From G038396625 sp038396625 (GTDB lineage Bacteria; Bacillota; Clostridia; Peptostreptococcales; Thermotaleaceae), in NCBI GenBank assembly GCA_038396625.1, contig CP121688.1, positions 186,001 through 250,000 on the forward strand: a stretch of DNA of 64,000 nt, given 5' to 3'. Shown piece by piece: positions 18,034 to 26,651 of the stretch. Within the stretch, counting starts at the first letter, position 1, and each line of letters starts with the position of its first letter. The notes beneath the pieces are model-generated. The model had not been told where the DNA came from. It saw nothing but the letters and a program-made list of their open reading frames with translations, and did no database searches. A program made the position numbers and the translations under genes.

Positions 18034-18078
18034 ATGAAGCCAAACGGATCATTTTATTACAGAAAATGGAGGGTATAG
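18034..18078 (+). CDS. Possible 14-codon leader peptide
   Basis: ATG AAG CCA encodes MKPNGSFYYRKWRV and stops at TAG two bases before the start of the zinc-ribbon gene. GAGGGAG lies six bases before the ATG, and the next gene's GGAGG lies inside its last codons. This is the arrangement of a translationally coupled leader. It may also be chance. Confidence 0.35.
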   Translation: MKPNGSFYYRKWRV

Positions 18079-18080
18079 GC

Positions 18081-18326
18081 ATGAAAAACCTTAATTACTG
18101 TGTAGACTGTAGAAGAATTGCTAACTTTGATGGGACCTGCACGTATTGCCAATCAGAAAACATTAAGCAGCTTCCTAAAAAATCACCTGTAAATGTCATG
18201 GGGACAAAAATCAAGGGTAGAGTGATGAATGTGAAAGATGAGATGGCAGATCTGTTATGTATGGGGGTAGGCAGTACCAAATCGATCAAACAGTTTGAAG
18301 TTGAAAAACTCAGAAAGATTTTATAA
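18081..18326 (+). CDS. Small zinc-ribbon protein, unknown function
   Basis: An 81-residue protein with C-V-D-C near the start and C-T-Y-C about 17 residues later, a probable treble-clef or zinc-ribbon. The C-terminal half is charged and contains VMNVKDEMADLLCMGVG. I do not recognise the family. The start at 18081 is chosen because GGAGG (18068-18072) is correctly placed for it and not for the upstream in-frame ATG at 18066. Confidence 0.6.
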   Translation: MKNLNYCVDCRRIANFDGTCTYCQSENIKQLPKKSPVNVMGTKIKGRVMNVKDEMADLLCMGVGSTKSIKQFEVEKLRKIL

Positions 18327-18473
18327 AGGAAATTAAACCTCTTGTTCCCTTTGATAAGGAAATAGGAGGTTTTATTATTTTTCACTGGATAATAAAAATG
18401 AAGATCAACTCTAAAAAATAGGATAAAAGACCGATAATTAATTTATAGGAGCATAAGGAAGGAGTGGATGTAT

Positions 18474-18968
18474 ATGACAATAGAAGGAGAGCAAAAAGTA
18501 TATGACATTCTCAAAGAACTAAATATTCCATATGTGAAACGAGAACATATTCCAGTGTTCACCATAGAAGAAGCCAATCAATTGGAAGAGGAAATTCTAG
18601 GACAGAACTGTAAAAATCTTTTTATTCGTAATCGAAAGGGAGACCAACATTATCTTGTTGTAATGATAGATTCCAAAAGAATTGATTTAAAAAATGTATC
18701 AAAGCAAATTGACAGTACGAGTTTAAGTTTTGCTTCAGAAAAAAGACTTTATCAATATTTGAAACTAACGCCAGGTTCTGTGACACCCTTTGGTCTTATT
18801 AATGATAATGAAAAACATGTGAAAGTGTTGCTAGACAAAGATTTGAGGGAGGGGGAAGATATTAGCTTTCACCCTAATGTAAATACAGCTACGATCACTA
18901 TAGCTTATAAGGATTTTGAAAAGTTTCTTGGCTGGTGTGGTAATCCTATTACTTATATTGAGGTGTAG
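18474..18968 (+). CDS. YbaK/PrdX-type editing domain protein
   Basis: A 164-residue stand-alone prolyl-tRNA synthetase-associated (YbaK) domain. Such ProXp/PrdX proteins hydrolyse misacylated Ala- or Cys-tRNA-Pro. The stretches YVKREHIPVFTIEEA and LTPGSVTPFGLINDNEKHV, and the end GNPITYIEV, fit the PrdX group closely. PrdX is often linked to proline reductase genes in amino-acid-fermenting clostridia, but no prd genes are here. AAGGAG at 18459-18464 selects ATG 18474 over 18468. The next gene begins about 50 bases downstream. Confidence 0.85.
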   Translation: MTIEGEQKVYDILKELNIPYVKREHIPVFTIEEANQLEEEILGQNCKNLFIRNRKGDQHYLVVMIDSKRIDLKNVSKQIDSTSLSFASEKRLYQYLKLTPGSVTPFGLINDNEKHVKVLLDKDLREGEDISFHPNVNTATITIAYKDFEKFLGWCGNPITYIEV

Positions 18969-19019
18969 ATAGATTGTGATACAATAGATAGTATATTGAT
19001 TGTTATGGGAGGCGATGCT

Positions 19020-20153
19020 ATGAAGGAGTTAAAATTCCATGGAGAATCCATTGTTACAGGACAAGGTGCCTTGAATTATTTGGAAAATATTAAAGGAAAA
19101 AAAGTTTTTATCGTAACGGGAAGCCGTTCTATGTTTCAGAACGGTACAATGGATAAGATAGAAGAAATACTAGGCAAAGGAAATACCATCTTTGAATGCT
19201 ATTCTGGTATTCCTGCAAATCCTACGACCAAAGATATTTTAGATGGACTAGAAAAGATGAGGGCTTTTGAACCTGATGTACTTATTGGTTTAGGAGGAGG
19301 ATCGGCGATTGATGCTTCAAAGGTGATGGGATTATTTTATGAATATCCTGAATATAATTTTCAACGGGTATTAAAAGAACCCTTACCTGGAAAAAGAGAA
19401 AAACTTCAGTTTATTGCTATTCCGTCTACATCCGGTACGGCTACGGAGGTTACCAGGGCAGCAGTCGTGACCTTTGAGGATAGAAATTTAAAAATTGGAC
19501 TCATGTCCGATGCTTTCATTGCAGATGTGGCAATCTTAGATGCTAATATAACTCTCTCCATGCCACCGCATATTGTAGCAGAAACAGGAATGGATGCTAT
19601 GACCCATGCTGTGGAATGTTATATCAATAAAAGAGTAGATGATTTTACAGCATGCCTTGCAAAGGGTGCAGTAGAAGGATTGTTTGCATACTTACCCCAA
19701 TCCTTTGAAAAAGGAGATGTTAGGAGTAGAGAAAAGGTACATAATTATCAGTGCATGGCAGGAAGTGCTTTCAGCAATGTAGGTTTGGGCATGGCCCATG
19801 GCATTTCTCATGCATTTGGTGGGATGTTTAATTTAGGACATGGGCTTCTTAATGCCATTGCCCTGCCTTATGTATTAGAATATAATACAAGAGACGAAGA
19901 AGTAGCACAAAAGCTTACTAACCTCGCAAGAATCATACAAGAAGAAGATTTTATCCAAGGGATTAGAAAATTGAATGAAAAGTTAAGAATCCCTATTAGC
20001 TTTAAAGAGGCAGGTATTGAGAAAAAGGATTTTGAAGATAAATTTGAAGAACTGCTGAAAAACTCCTTGAAAGGCTCAACCCGCAGTAATCCTGTGAAGA
20101 TGACAGAAGAAGCTATGGAAAAGATACTGTGGACAATTTATGAGGGCAAGTAA
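19020..20153 (+). CDS. Iron-containing alcohol dehydrogenase
   Basis: A group III, NAD(P)-dependent alcohol dehydrogenase of 377 residues. The nucleotide-binding motif GGGSAIDASK and the metal-ligand motifs MDAMTHAVECY and GMAHGISHAFGGMFNLGHG (Asp and three His) are intact. It could interconvert alcohols and aldehydes, as in butanol dehydrogenases; the substrate is not fixed by sequence. GGGAGG at 19007-19012 selects ATG 19020 rather than the upstream ATT/GTG codons. Confidence 0.92.
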   Translation: MKELKFHGESIVTGQGALNYLENIKGKKVFIVTGSRSMFQNGTMDKIEEILGKGNTIFECYSGIPANPTTKDILDGLEKMRAFEPDVLIGLGGGSAIDASKVMGLFYEYPEYNFQRVLKEPLPGKREKLQFIAIPSTSGTATEVTRAAVVTFEDRNLKIGLMSDAFIADVAILDANITLSMPPHIVAETGMDAMTHAVECYINKRVDDFTACLAKGAVEGLFAYLPQSFEKGDVRSREKVHNYQCMAGSAFSNVGLGMAHGISHAFGGMFNLGHGLLNAIALPYVLEYNTRDEEVAQKLTNLARIIQEEDFIQGIRKLNEKLRIPISFKEAGIEKKDFEDKFEELLKNSLKGSTRSNPVKMTEEAMEKILWTIYEGK

Positions 20154-20162
20154 AGAAAATAG

Positions 20163-20196
20163 GGTTGTCGATGATTTTCGACGATCCTCTCTTTTG
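20163..20196 (+). terminator. Terminator after Fe-ADH
   Basis: GGGTTGTCG pairs with CGACGATCC around ATGATTTT, followed by TCTCTTTTG. It sits between two convergent genes. Confidence 0.65.
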
Positions 20197-21282
20197 TTAT
20201 TTTTGAAGTTTACCTACTACCAATAGCAATAATGGAAGAAACAATCCATTCGTTAAAATAAAAGGGATCCAAGTGGTTGTGGTCCACTCATTGGCATAGG
20301 TAGTGCTTGGGTAGACCACGAGGGAAAGAACAACTAAAATCATGCCTAAAGGTAAGGTGATTGGTCGATAATTCTCTAATCCCAAGGTTTGTGCTAGACC
20401 CAAAGCAGCTCCATAAAAAAAAAGAAGTGTTTTATAAAAAATGGTGATAAACCATAGAATAGCGATAAGGATTTCTATTCGCTGCAGAAAATCTCCTATA
20501 CTAATTTTTTTTGCCAGTACATAGACAGGGAATTCATTACGGGATGTCAAATCATGACCTAGAACAGAAATGTTTAGAATGGTTACAGTCAAGATCATGA
20601 TACCGGAGATAGCTGTTGCGCTGAAAAAAGATTTTTTTGATGCTGTCAGATCATTGACACATGCAGGAAAAATCATTAACAAAGCAACCATTGTCAGAGA
20701 AGAATAGGTAGAAAAAACCAATGTTCCTCCCAAAATAGGTCTTGTCCCACACTCAAATAAGGGCAGTAGATTTTCTAACTCTACATCCTTGATGGCAAAA
20801 ACCGTCAAGACAATAAAAAGTCCTATGACCCAAGGGAATAAAATCTCTGCCGCCCGTGAAAAGGTTTCAAGGCCCAAACGAGTGGCTATTACGACAACGG
20901 ATACAAAAAGTATATTGGTAAATTGGATAGGTGTTTCTGGCATGATTTGCGTTGTGACAAAATTTCCTAAGATCCACACTAAGGTAGCACAATTGGAAAA
21001 TAAAAAGAAAATAAACCACAGACCAATGATTTTGCCCAGCCACTTTCCAAATATTTTTTCGATGCATTCAATCAAGGTCATGGTAGGAAAAAGATTACTC
21101 CAAGCATTATACAGCGATACCAGCAATAATCCTAATCCTGTGCTTAAAATTACAGCCATCCATGCATCTTGCTTGGCTTTAGCAGTTATGCTCCCAGGGC
21201 CGATAATGATCGTTGTGCCGACAAAACATAGGATAACCAATATCCAAAATTGACGAGACGTTATTTTTTGGTTTTTAAGCAC
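20197..21282 (-). CDS. Spore germination protein, GerB subunit (GerAB/GerKB)
   Basis: A 361-residue protein with ten helices of the APC-like GerAB family, the germinant-binding subunit of receptors in the spore inner membrane. It begins with KITSRQFWILVILCFVGTTI, typical of the family. It is the last gene of a gerA-gerC-gerD-gerB operon. The start is GTG 21282 with AAGAAGGGA upstream. The germinant type cannot be read from sequence, although the neighbouring D-serine dehydratase is notable. Confidence 0.92.
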   Translation of the reverse strand: MLKNQKITSRQFWILVILCFVGTTIIIGPGSITAKAKQDAWMAVILSTGLGLLLVSLYNAWSNLFPTMTLIECIEKIFGKWLGKIIGLWFIFFLFSNCATLVWILGNFVTTQIMPETPIQFTNILFVSVVVIATRLGLETFSRAAEILFPWVIGLFIVLTVFAIKDVELENLLPLFECGTRPILGGTLVFSTYSSLTMVALLMIFPACVNDLTASKKSFFSATAISGIMILTVTILNISVLGHDLTSRNEFPVYVLAKKISIGDFLQRIEILIAILWFITIFYKTLLFFYGAALGLAQTLGLENYRPITLPLGMILVVLSLVVYPSTTYANEWTTTTWIPFILTNGLFLPLLLLVVGKLQK

Positions 21283-21304
21283 TTGTTTTTCCCTTCTTTC
21301 AATA

Positions 21305-21538
21305 TTATTTTAAAACATTCCATAGAAGTTTGGTAAAGGGTTCGTAGATGGCTGTAAGCCAATGAAAAGGATTCGGAATGTTTCGTTGCAGACTTTCCAT
21401 AATACTTAGTATAACCCCAAAAATAAGTAGGATAAAGAACGTCCACAATTCCTTGTTTGCATTGCTTTTAATCAATGTAGGGACTTCATAGAGTACCATG
21501 ACAATAGCTACGATTAAAATTGCTACAATAGACCACAT
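21305..21538 (-). CDS. Small GerD-type (2-TM) receptor subunit
   Basis: A 77-residue protein with two membrane helices (about 2-18 and 31-49) and a C-terminal tail NPFHWLTAIYEPFTKLLW. Small two-helix D subunits (GerUD/GerKD type) occur in some Ger operons and modulate receptor response. Its position between gerC and gerB fits. The gerC stop lies inside its ribosome binding region, suggesting coupling. Confidence 0.75.
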   Translation of the reverse strand: MWSIVAILIVAIVMVLYEVPTLIKSNANKELWTFFILLIFGVILSIMESLQRNIPNPFHWLTAIYEPFTKLLWNVLK

Positions 21539-21543
21539 AAGAT

Positions 21544-22740
21544 TTACTCCTTTAGTTCTTGTTGAAAGGACTTAGTGATGGTACCTGTACGCTTGATTCT
21601 TGAAGTGACGTTGACATGAATGGGTAAAGAGGTAAAGATCTCGTCCCAATCATCTTTGAATGTGTGCCAAGCCTTGGGATCAGCACGATGGATGGCTTCG
21701 CCAAATCCAAATATGTCACTTCTTAGCTCTTTCTGTGCTTTTCTAATCGCTGCGATGGTTTCTTGTTTTATTCGTGCTGCTACCTTTGTTTCGATCTCAT
21801 AAATATTTTGAAGGTTTGTTACATCCATGGTACATTCTACATCTGCCACGTTGCCCTCTACCCAAATGTCTATCGATACTTCAGGTTTACTCTGTCTTAC
21901 TATACCCTTTATTTTCGCCTTTGTTCGAATGATTTCTACGCCTAATTTTCCTTCCTCCGAACAAGTTATGACGACAATGGTACTCTCCACTTTATCCGAA
22001 ATATAGTTATAGCCAATACTTTCTTCTTCGTTGAGCCATCCTACCAGCTTATCTTTTTTAAAGGCACCAAGATAGCGAATTTGGATGGTTGTGGGGATAT
22101 CGACCTTTTCTATATTTTCCATAGCCACCCCTAGTTGAGGGCTGCCTTTTATAATAACGCCTGTCAACACAGGGTTCTTTCCTTTACTGAGTAGGCTTCT
22201 GATCAATTCATCCAATGTTACATGAAGGGTAGATGCCCATGATTTTGCCGACATTTCGAGAGAATCATACATTTTATTTGCAGGTATTTTTTCAATAGGC
22301 GTTAAAATATTTAGTAGTTCTTCAGCCCTACTGTTTTTTGCAATGATGATATAGAAATCTGTTCGGATTTCCGGATCTCTAGAGAAAAAATCCAATGTTT
22401 TGCCAATACCTTCCCTTGCTAGATCTTCTCCCAGCACCAGCAGTCGGATATGGCCAAAATAAGTTTTCCGAGGTGTCTCAAGAGTCAATCTTCGAATGGC
22501 TTCAAAGACGGTTTCTCCTGAAGCGCGATAAGAAGAAACGACCGTGCGGTTTGAGGTTTTTTCTGCTGCAATTTCTCCAGGATTAATGATTTGCGCAGTA
22601 ACAAGATATCCTTCTTTTGTTTTATCAATACCTACTGCTGAAGCAATGGCAAGTTCATCAATTTCTCTTTTGCTCCAACAGCCCGTGAAAAGACTAACAT
22701 AAGCAATTAAGAGGGTAAATAGTATAAGATATCTCTTCAT
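21544..22740 (-). CDS. Spore germination lipoprotein, Ger(x)C family
   Basis: A 398-residue protein with a lipobox LFTGC at about residues 18-22, so the mature protein is anchored by Cys22 on the outer face of the spore inner membrane. CWSKREIDELAIASAVGIDKT (split at position 20) is the GerC start region. It is needed for receptor assembly. AAAGGAG precedes ATG 22740, and the gene starts 16 bases after gerA. Confidence 0.93.
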   Translation of the reverse strand: MKRYLILFTLLIAYVSLFTGCWSKREIDELAIASAVGIDKTKEGYLVTAQIINPGEIAAEKTSNRTVVSSYRASGETVFEAIRRLTLETPRKTYFGHIRLLVLGEDLAREGIGKTLDFFSRDPEIRTDFYIIIAKNSRAEELLNILTPIEKIPANKMYDSLEMSAKSWASTLHVTLDELIRSLLSKGKNPVLTGVIIKGSPQLGVAMENIEKVDIPTTIQIRYLGAFKKDKLVGWLNEEESIGYNYISDKVESTIVVITCSEEGKLGVEIIRTKAKIKGIVRQSKPEVSIDIWVEGNVADVECTMDVTNLQNIYEIETKVAARIKQETIAAIRKAQKELRSDIFGFGEAIHRADPKAWHTFKDDWDEIFTSLPIHVNVTSRIKRTGTITKSFQQELKE

Positions 22741-22756
22741 AGGAAACTCCTTTATA

Positions 22757-24379
22757 TCAATTTTTATCTGATAGATGCTCGTTGCTTGGCTTAGGTTTTG
22801 ATGCGGCTGGATTCTGTTGCCGTTTTATATTTTTCCTATTTATAAAATGAGGTCTCGTCGTCATACTCCAAATTGGAAAACGGAAAAATGTGTCTTTTTG
22901 GCCACGCCAATCAAAGGGAGAAGCTGGTGTCATATAAGGAACACCAAAGGATCGTAGACTACATAGATGGAGTACCATGGTGATAAATCCGAAAGCAATG
23001 CCAAATAAGCCGAAAGAAGCAGCCAAGATCATGAATACAAAGCGAAGCATTCTAACGGCGTTGGTCATGTCAAACGTAGGAGATACAAAGCTGCTGATGG
23101 CGGTAAGAGATACAACGATGACCATTACAGGTGAAACAATACCTGCCCGTACAGCAGATTCTCCTAGTACCAATGCACCTACGATAGAAATAGCAGGACC
23201 TACTGCTCTTGGCATTCTAACCCCAGCCTCTCGTAAAATCTCAAAGGTAATTTCCATGATCAAAGCTTCTACTAAAGCAGGAAAAGGAACACCTTCACGC
23301 TGTGCTGCAATACTAATAAGAAGTGGCGTGGGGATCATTTCATGATGAAAGGTGGTTGCTGCGATGTAGAGAGATGGCGTAAGCAATGCAATGAAAAAAG
23401 CAGCATACCGAAGAAGACGCAGTAGGGTACCGATATCAAAACGTTGATAGTAATCTTCTGGAGACTGGAAAAATTGATTAAATAAAGCAGGCACCAAAAG
23501 AACAAAGGGAGTGCCGTCTACAAGTATGGCCACTCTTCCTTCTAAAAGCCCTGCAGCAACAGCATCTGGGCGTTCTGTATTATAAATAGTAGGAAAGGGA
23601 GTATAGGTTTCATCTTGAATGAGTTCCTCGATATATCCGCTTTCCAGTATTCCGTCAATATCAATACGATCTAGGCGTCTTCGCACTTCTTCTACGATCT
23701 TATCATTGGCGACACTTTTTATATAAGCAATGGCCACATCGGTTTTGGTCTTTCTACCCACTTGTTTTGTTTCAATCCAAAGATGAGTATCCTTAATTCT
23801 TCTTCGAATAAGTGCTGTATTGGTTCGCAATGTTTCCGAAAAACCGTCCTTAGGACCTCGCACAACGGTTTGGGAAGTAGGCTCGGTGATGCTGCGCTCT
23901 TCCCATCCTTTGGAGCTTACGACAAATCCTTGATTGTATCCATCGATTAAAATAATTGTGTCTCCTGATAAAAGGTGGATAAATAGCTCCTCAAAGGTTG
24001 AGATTTCTTGGATGTTTCCATCTGGAAGAATAAAATCCTTTATGATTTCAAAAGTTTTTTTCTTTAGAGGTACTTTCCAATCAATGTCAGCTTGTGGTGC
24101 ATCCAGCATCAGTGCTTTAAGAATGAAGTTTTGGATTAAAGATTTATCTACGAGACCATCTGTATAAATGACACTGATTTTTGTATGACCGTTTTTGCCA
24201 GCACGAAATTCTCTTATAACGATGTCACTACTTCTTCCTAGACGCTCCTTAATTAGTTTAAGATTTTCCTGTAGATTTTTTTTCAAAGGAGCTTCTTGTG
24301 AAATATTTTCTGTGGCAGTATGTTGTTTTGGAGTGTTAGATTTACTTTTGATGCCTAAAAGCTTCCAAATAGATTTCAT
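22757..24379 (-). CDS. Spore germination protein, GerA subunit
   Basis: A 540-residue protein of the GerAA/GerKA family. It has a large N-terminal cytoplasmic region (about 1-290), then five or six helices and a short cytoplasmic tail. GPKDGFSETLRTNTALIRRR and VEALIMEITFEILREAGVRM are family signatures. GerA-type subunits assemble into the ring-like ion channel of the receptor. It is the first gene of the operon, with GCAGAGG before the ATG. Confidence 0.94.
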   Translation of the reverse strand: MKSIWKLLGIKSKSNTPKQHTATENISQEAPLKKNLQENLKLIKERLGRSSDIVIREFRAGKNGHTKISVIYTDGLVDKSLIQNFILKALMLDAPQADIDWKVPLKKKTFEIIKDFILPDGNIQEISTFEELFIHLLSGDTIILIDGYNQGFVVSSKGWEERSITEPTSQTVVRGPKDGFSETLRTNTALIRRRIKDTHLWIETKQVGRKTKTDVAIAYIKSVANDKIVEEVRRRLDRIDIDGILESGYIEELIQDETYTPFPTIYNTERPDAVAAGLLEGRVAILVDGTPFVLLVPALFNQFFQSPEDYYQRFDIGTLLRLLRYAAFFIALLTPSLYIAATTFHHEMIPTPLLISIAAQREGVPFPALVEALIMEITFEILREAGVRMPRAVGPAISIVGALVLGESAVRAGIVSPVMVIVVSLTAISSFVSPTFDMTNAVRMLRFVFMILAASFGLFGIAFGFITMVLHLCSLRSFGVPYMTPASPFDWRGQKDTFFRFPIWSMTTRPHFINRKNIKRQQNPAASKPKPSNEHLSDKN

Positions 24380-24404
24380 AATAAAAACCTCTGCGTTTTT
24401 TTAT

Positions 24405-24434
24405 TAATATTTCTTTTAAAGAAGGATTTTATTC
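24405..24434 (-). promoter_or_regulatory. Possible sigma-G-like promoter of the ger operon
   Basis: On the minus strand GAATA (24430-24434) and AATATTA (24405-24411) are 18 bases apart, resembling the forespore sigma-G pattern GMATR and CATNNTA. Forespore expression is expected for germinant receptors. The -10 match is imperfect. Confidence 0.35.
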
Positions 24435-24481
24435 TATAAAGTAGAGACGATGCTATAGATTTATAAAAAATAGGAGCATAT

Positions 24482-24528
24482 AAAAAAAGACAGAAAAAGG
24501 TCAATGGTTTTGACGACTTTCTGTCTTT
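24482..24528 (-). terminator. Terminator of the D-serine dehydratase gene
   Basis: On the minus strand AAAGACAGAAA pairs with TTTCTGTCTTT and is followed by a seven-T run, nine bases past the stop. Confidence 0.88.
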
Positions 24529-24536
24529 AAGATCTT

Positions 24537-25898
24537 TTAATAGATAGAAGATGATTTCATAGTGAAATCTTTTTGATAATACAGATCCATAACTTCCTTG
24601 GGAACAAGGCTACCACCTGTAGCCCATGAAATATGTGTGGCATTTTGTAGCTTCTCCTTAAGGTGATGGTCTGCCAAATACTTTTGTCCAGATGTACTTT
24701 TAAATAATTGAATAGGCCCAAGAAGACTAGCCAATGCAGAAGGCTCTAAAAATATATTCTCTGTATCCGCTAGTGCACGTAACAAGCGATACAAGTCAGC
24801 ATCTTCCACGGTATAAATACCACTCAGTAAAGGGGTTAAAGTTTTGCCCACAAAGCCTGAAGGCCTTCCTACTGCCAATCCATCTGCTTCTGTGATATTG
24901 TCGATACCAAAGTCTTGAACGCAAACTTTATCGTGTTGTTCTGTGAGCATGCCAATGAGCATACAGGGAGAATGGGTAGGTTCGGCGAAAAAGCAATGTA
25001 CATTATCTTTGTAAATTAATTTTAAGCCAAAGGCCACACCGCCTGGTCCCCCACCAACACCACATGGTAAATAAACAAATAAAGGATGGTCTTTGTCCAC
25101 CGGGATGCGCATATCTGCTAATTGTTTTTTTAACCTGTATGCCGCCACTGCATAGCCTAGAAATAGATTGGTTGAATTTTCATCATCAATGAAATAACTA
25201 TTTGGATCTTCCGACGATTGTTTTCTTCCTGCTGCTACAGCTTTACTGTAATCCGATGCATATTCAACGACTTCGACTCCTTTGCTTCTTAACAAATCTT
25301 TTTTCCACTGTTTTGCATCTGCTGACATATGTACGGTGACTTTAAATCCCATTTTGGCACTTATGATACCGATGCTGAGACCTAAGTTTCCAGTGGAGCC
25401 TACAGCAATGCTATATTGAGAAAAGAAGGATCTAAATTTTTCACTAGCCAGGATGCTGTAATCATCAGTTGTAGCCAACATATGGTTTTTTAAAGCCAAT
25501 GCTTCTGCATGCTTAAGCACCTCGTAGATTCCACCTCTCGCTTTGATAGATCCTGCAATAGGTAAATGATTATCACATTTGAGCAGCCATTGACCAGGAA
25601 ATTGTTGTTGAAATTGTTGTGCTGTATACTTTTGCATAGTGGGGATCTGCACAATGGAAGATTCGATGATTCCGTTGGTATTGTGGGTTTCGGGGAAAAC
25701 TTTCTTAATATAGGGTGCAAATCGCTGTAGTCTTTCTTCAGCTTCTTTTATATGGATTTCGGATAAGGATATGTTTTGCATAGCTTCTTCAAATAACTGA
25801 TACCTAGGATTTGTCCAAAAAACCACTTGTGTTTTAATGATTTCCTTCATTAAGGGAAATGCGTCAATCCATTGAGCTATGGTTCTGCCTGCAACCAT
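24537..25898 (-). CDS. dsdA: D-serine ammonia-lyase (D-serine dehydratase)
   Basis: A PLP-dependent enzyme converting D-serine to pyruvate and ammonia. At 453 residues it matches DsdA length. The PLP lysine sits in PIAGSIKARGG (about residue 116), and the glycine-rich phosphate loop is GSTGNLGLS with a further GVGGGPGG. There is no adjacent dsdX or dsdC. It lies just upstream of the ger operon on the same strand but is separated from it by a terminator. GAAGGTG precedes ATG 25898. Confidence 0.92.
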   Translation of the reverse strand: MVAGRTIAQWIDAFPLMKEIIKTQVVFWTNPRYQLFEEAMQNISLSEIHIKEAEERLQRFAPYIKKVFPETHNTNGIIESSIVQIPTMQKYTAQQFQQQFPGQWLLKCDNHLPIAGSIKARGGIYEVLKHAEALALKNHMLATTDDYSILASEKFRSFFSQYSIAVGSTGNLGLSIGIISAKMGFKVTVHMSADAKQWKKDLLRSKGVEVVEYASDYSKAVAAGRKQSSEDPNSYFIDDENSTNLFLGYAVAAYRLKKQLADMRIPVDKDHPLFVYLPCGVGGGPGGVAFGLKLIYKDNVHCFFAEPTHSPCMLIGMLTEQHDKVCVQDFGIDNITEADGLAVGRPSGFVGKTLTPLLSGIYTVEDADLYRLLRALADTENIFLEPSALASLLGPIQLFKSTSGQKYLADHHLKEKLQNATHISWATGGSLVPKEVMDLYYQKDFTMKSSSIY

Positions 25899-26050
25899 AA
25901 AAACACCTTCTTCCTTGATTATTTTTATATTACCATCATATCGTTTTTGAGGACATAAAAAAAGGATCCTTTATCATCTTGTTATATGAAAAAAATACAC
26001 ATAATTTAGGAGGATAAAGAATCGTGAAAACGATTGCCTAAAACTTTTAG

Positions 26051-26164
26051 TTAATAGCTATGATGTCTTTTTTTATGTTTTTGAGATTTTTCTAATCGGT
26101 CTAAAGTAGCGAAATATCTTATTACTAATACACAGATGGTCATAAATGTTAATCTTAAAAGCAT
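26051..26164 (-). CDS. Possible 37-residue membrane peptide
   Basis: A short frame, MLLRLTFMTICVLVIRYFAT followed by a basic tail ending HKKRHHSY. One hydrophobic helix (residues 2-19) precedes a strongly basic cytoplasmic end, typical of small membrane proteins. AAAGGA lies nine bases before the ATG. No homologue is recognised. Confidence 0.4.
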   Translation of the reverse strand: MLLRLTFMTICVLVIRYFATLDRLEKSQKHKKRHHSY

Positions 26165-26371
26165 ATCAATCCATCCTTTCTTTGAGAAAATGTATATAGA
26201 TACGGCAAATATGTTTGTTAAAAAATTAACTCTTTATAATAGAATAGCATAAATTTCCAGAAAAGTACATAGCTGTTTCTAGAAAGAATGATTTAAATTA
26301 GTCTGTATAATGGAGGTTTTTTATGGAATTCTATAGGCAAAAACAAAAATATTTCCAAATAAATTTTTATA

Positions 26372-26400
26372 TTGATTTTTTATGTGGATTTTAATATAAT
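26372..26400 (+). promoter_or_regulatory. Promoter of the SAM riboswitch transcript
   Basis: TTGATT (26372-26377) and a perfect TATAAT (26395-26400) are 17 bases apart, with transcription starting about 25 bases before the aptamer. Confidence 0.75.
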
Positions 26401-26427
26401 ACAAATGCATGCAAAATTTTATATGGT

Positions 26428-26534
26428 TTCTTATCAAGAGAGGTGGAGGGACTGGCCCTATGAAGCCCGGCAACCTAAAGCATAGATGCTTTGTGGTGCC
26501 AATTCCAACAGGTTGTTACCTGGTAGATGAGAAT
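26428..26534 (+). ncRNA. SAM-I (S-box) riboswitch aptamer
   Basis: The conserved elements are all present in order: CTTATCAAGAGAGGTGGAGG, GACTGGCCC, TGAAGCCCGGCAACC, GGTGCCAATTCC and AGATGAGAA. S-box elements bind S-adenosylmethionine and turn off the downstream methionine gene. Confidence 0.97.
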
Positions 26535-26540
26535 AGAAGT

Positions 26541-26573
26541 GAGCTTCTTACATTCTCTGTAGGAAGTTTTTTT
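26541..26573 (+). terminator. SAM riboswitch expression-platform terminator
   Basis: CTTCTTACA pairs with TGTAGGAAG around TTCTC, then seven T. The 5' arm can instead pair with the end of the aptamer, giving the usual S-box switch. Confidence 0.88.
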
Positions 26574-26651
26574 AATGCCTGAGAAACTTTGGGAAGGACA
26601 TGTATTGCGATAATCGCATCATTTAAATCTTTGATATGGGAGGAAATGTAG

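Noticed and set aside
25961..25972. Palindrome AAAGGATCCTTT upstream of dsdA
   Set aside because: A perfect 12-base palindrome, but no promoter could be placed next to it, so it is not listed as an operator.
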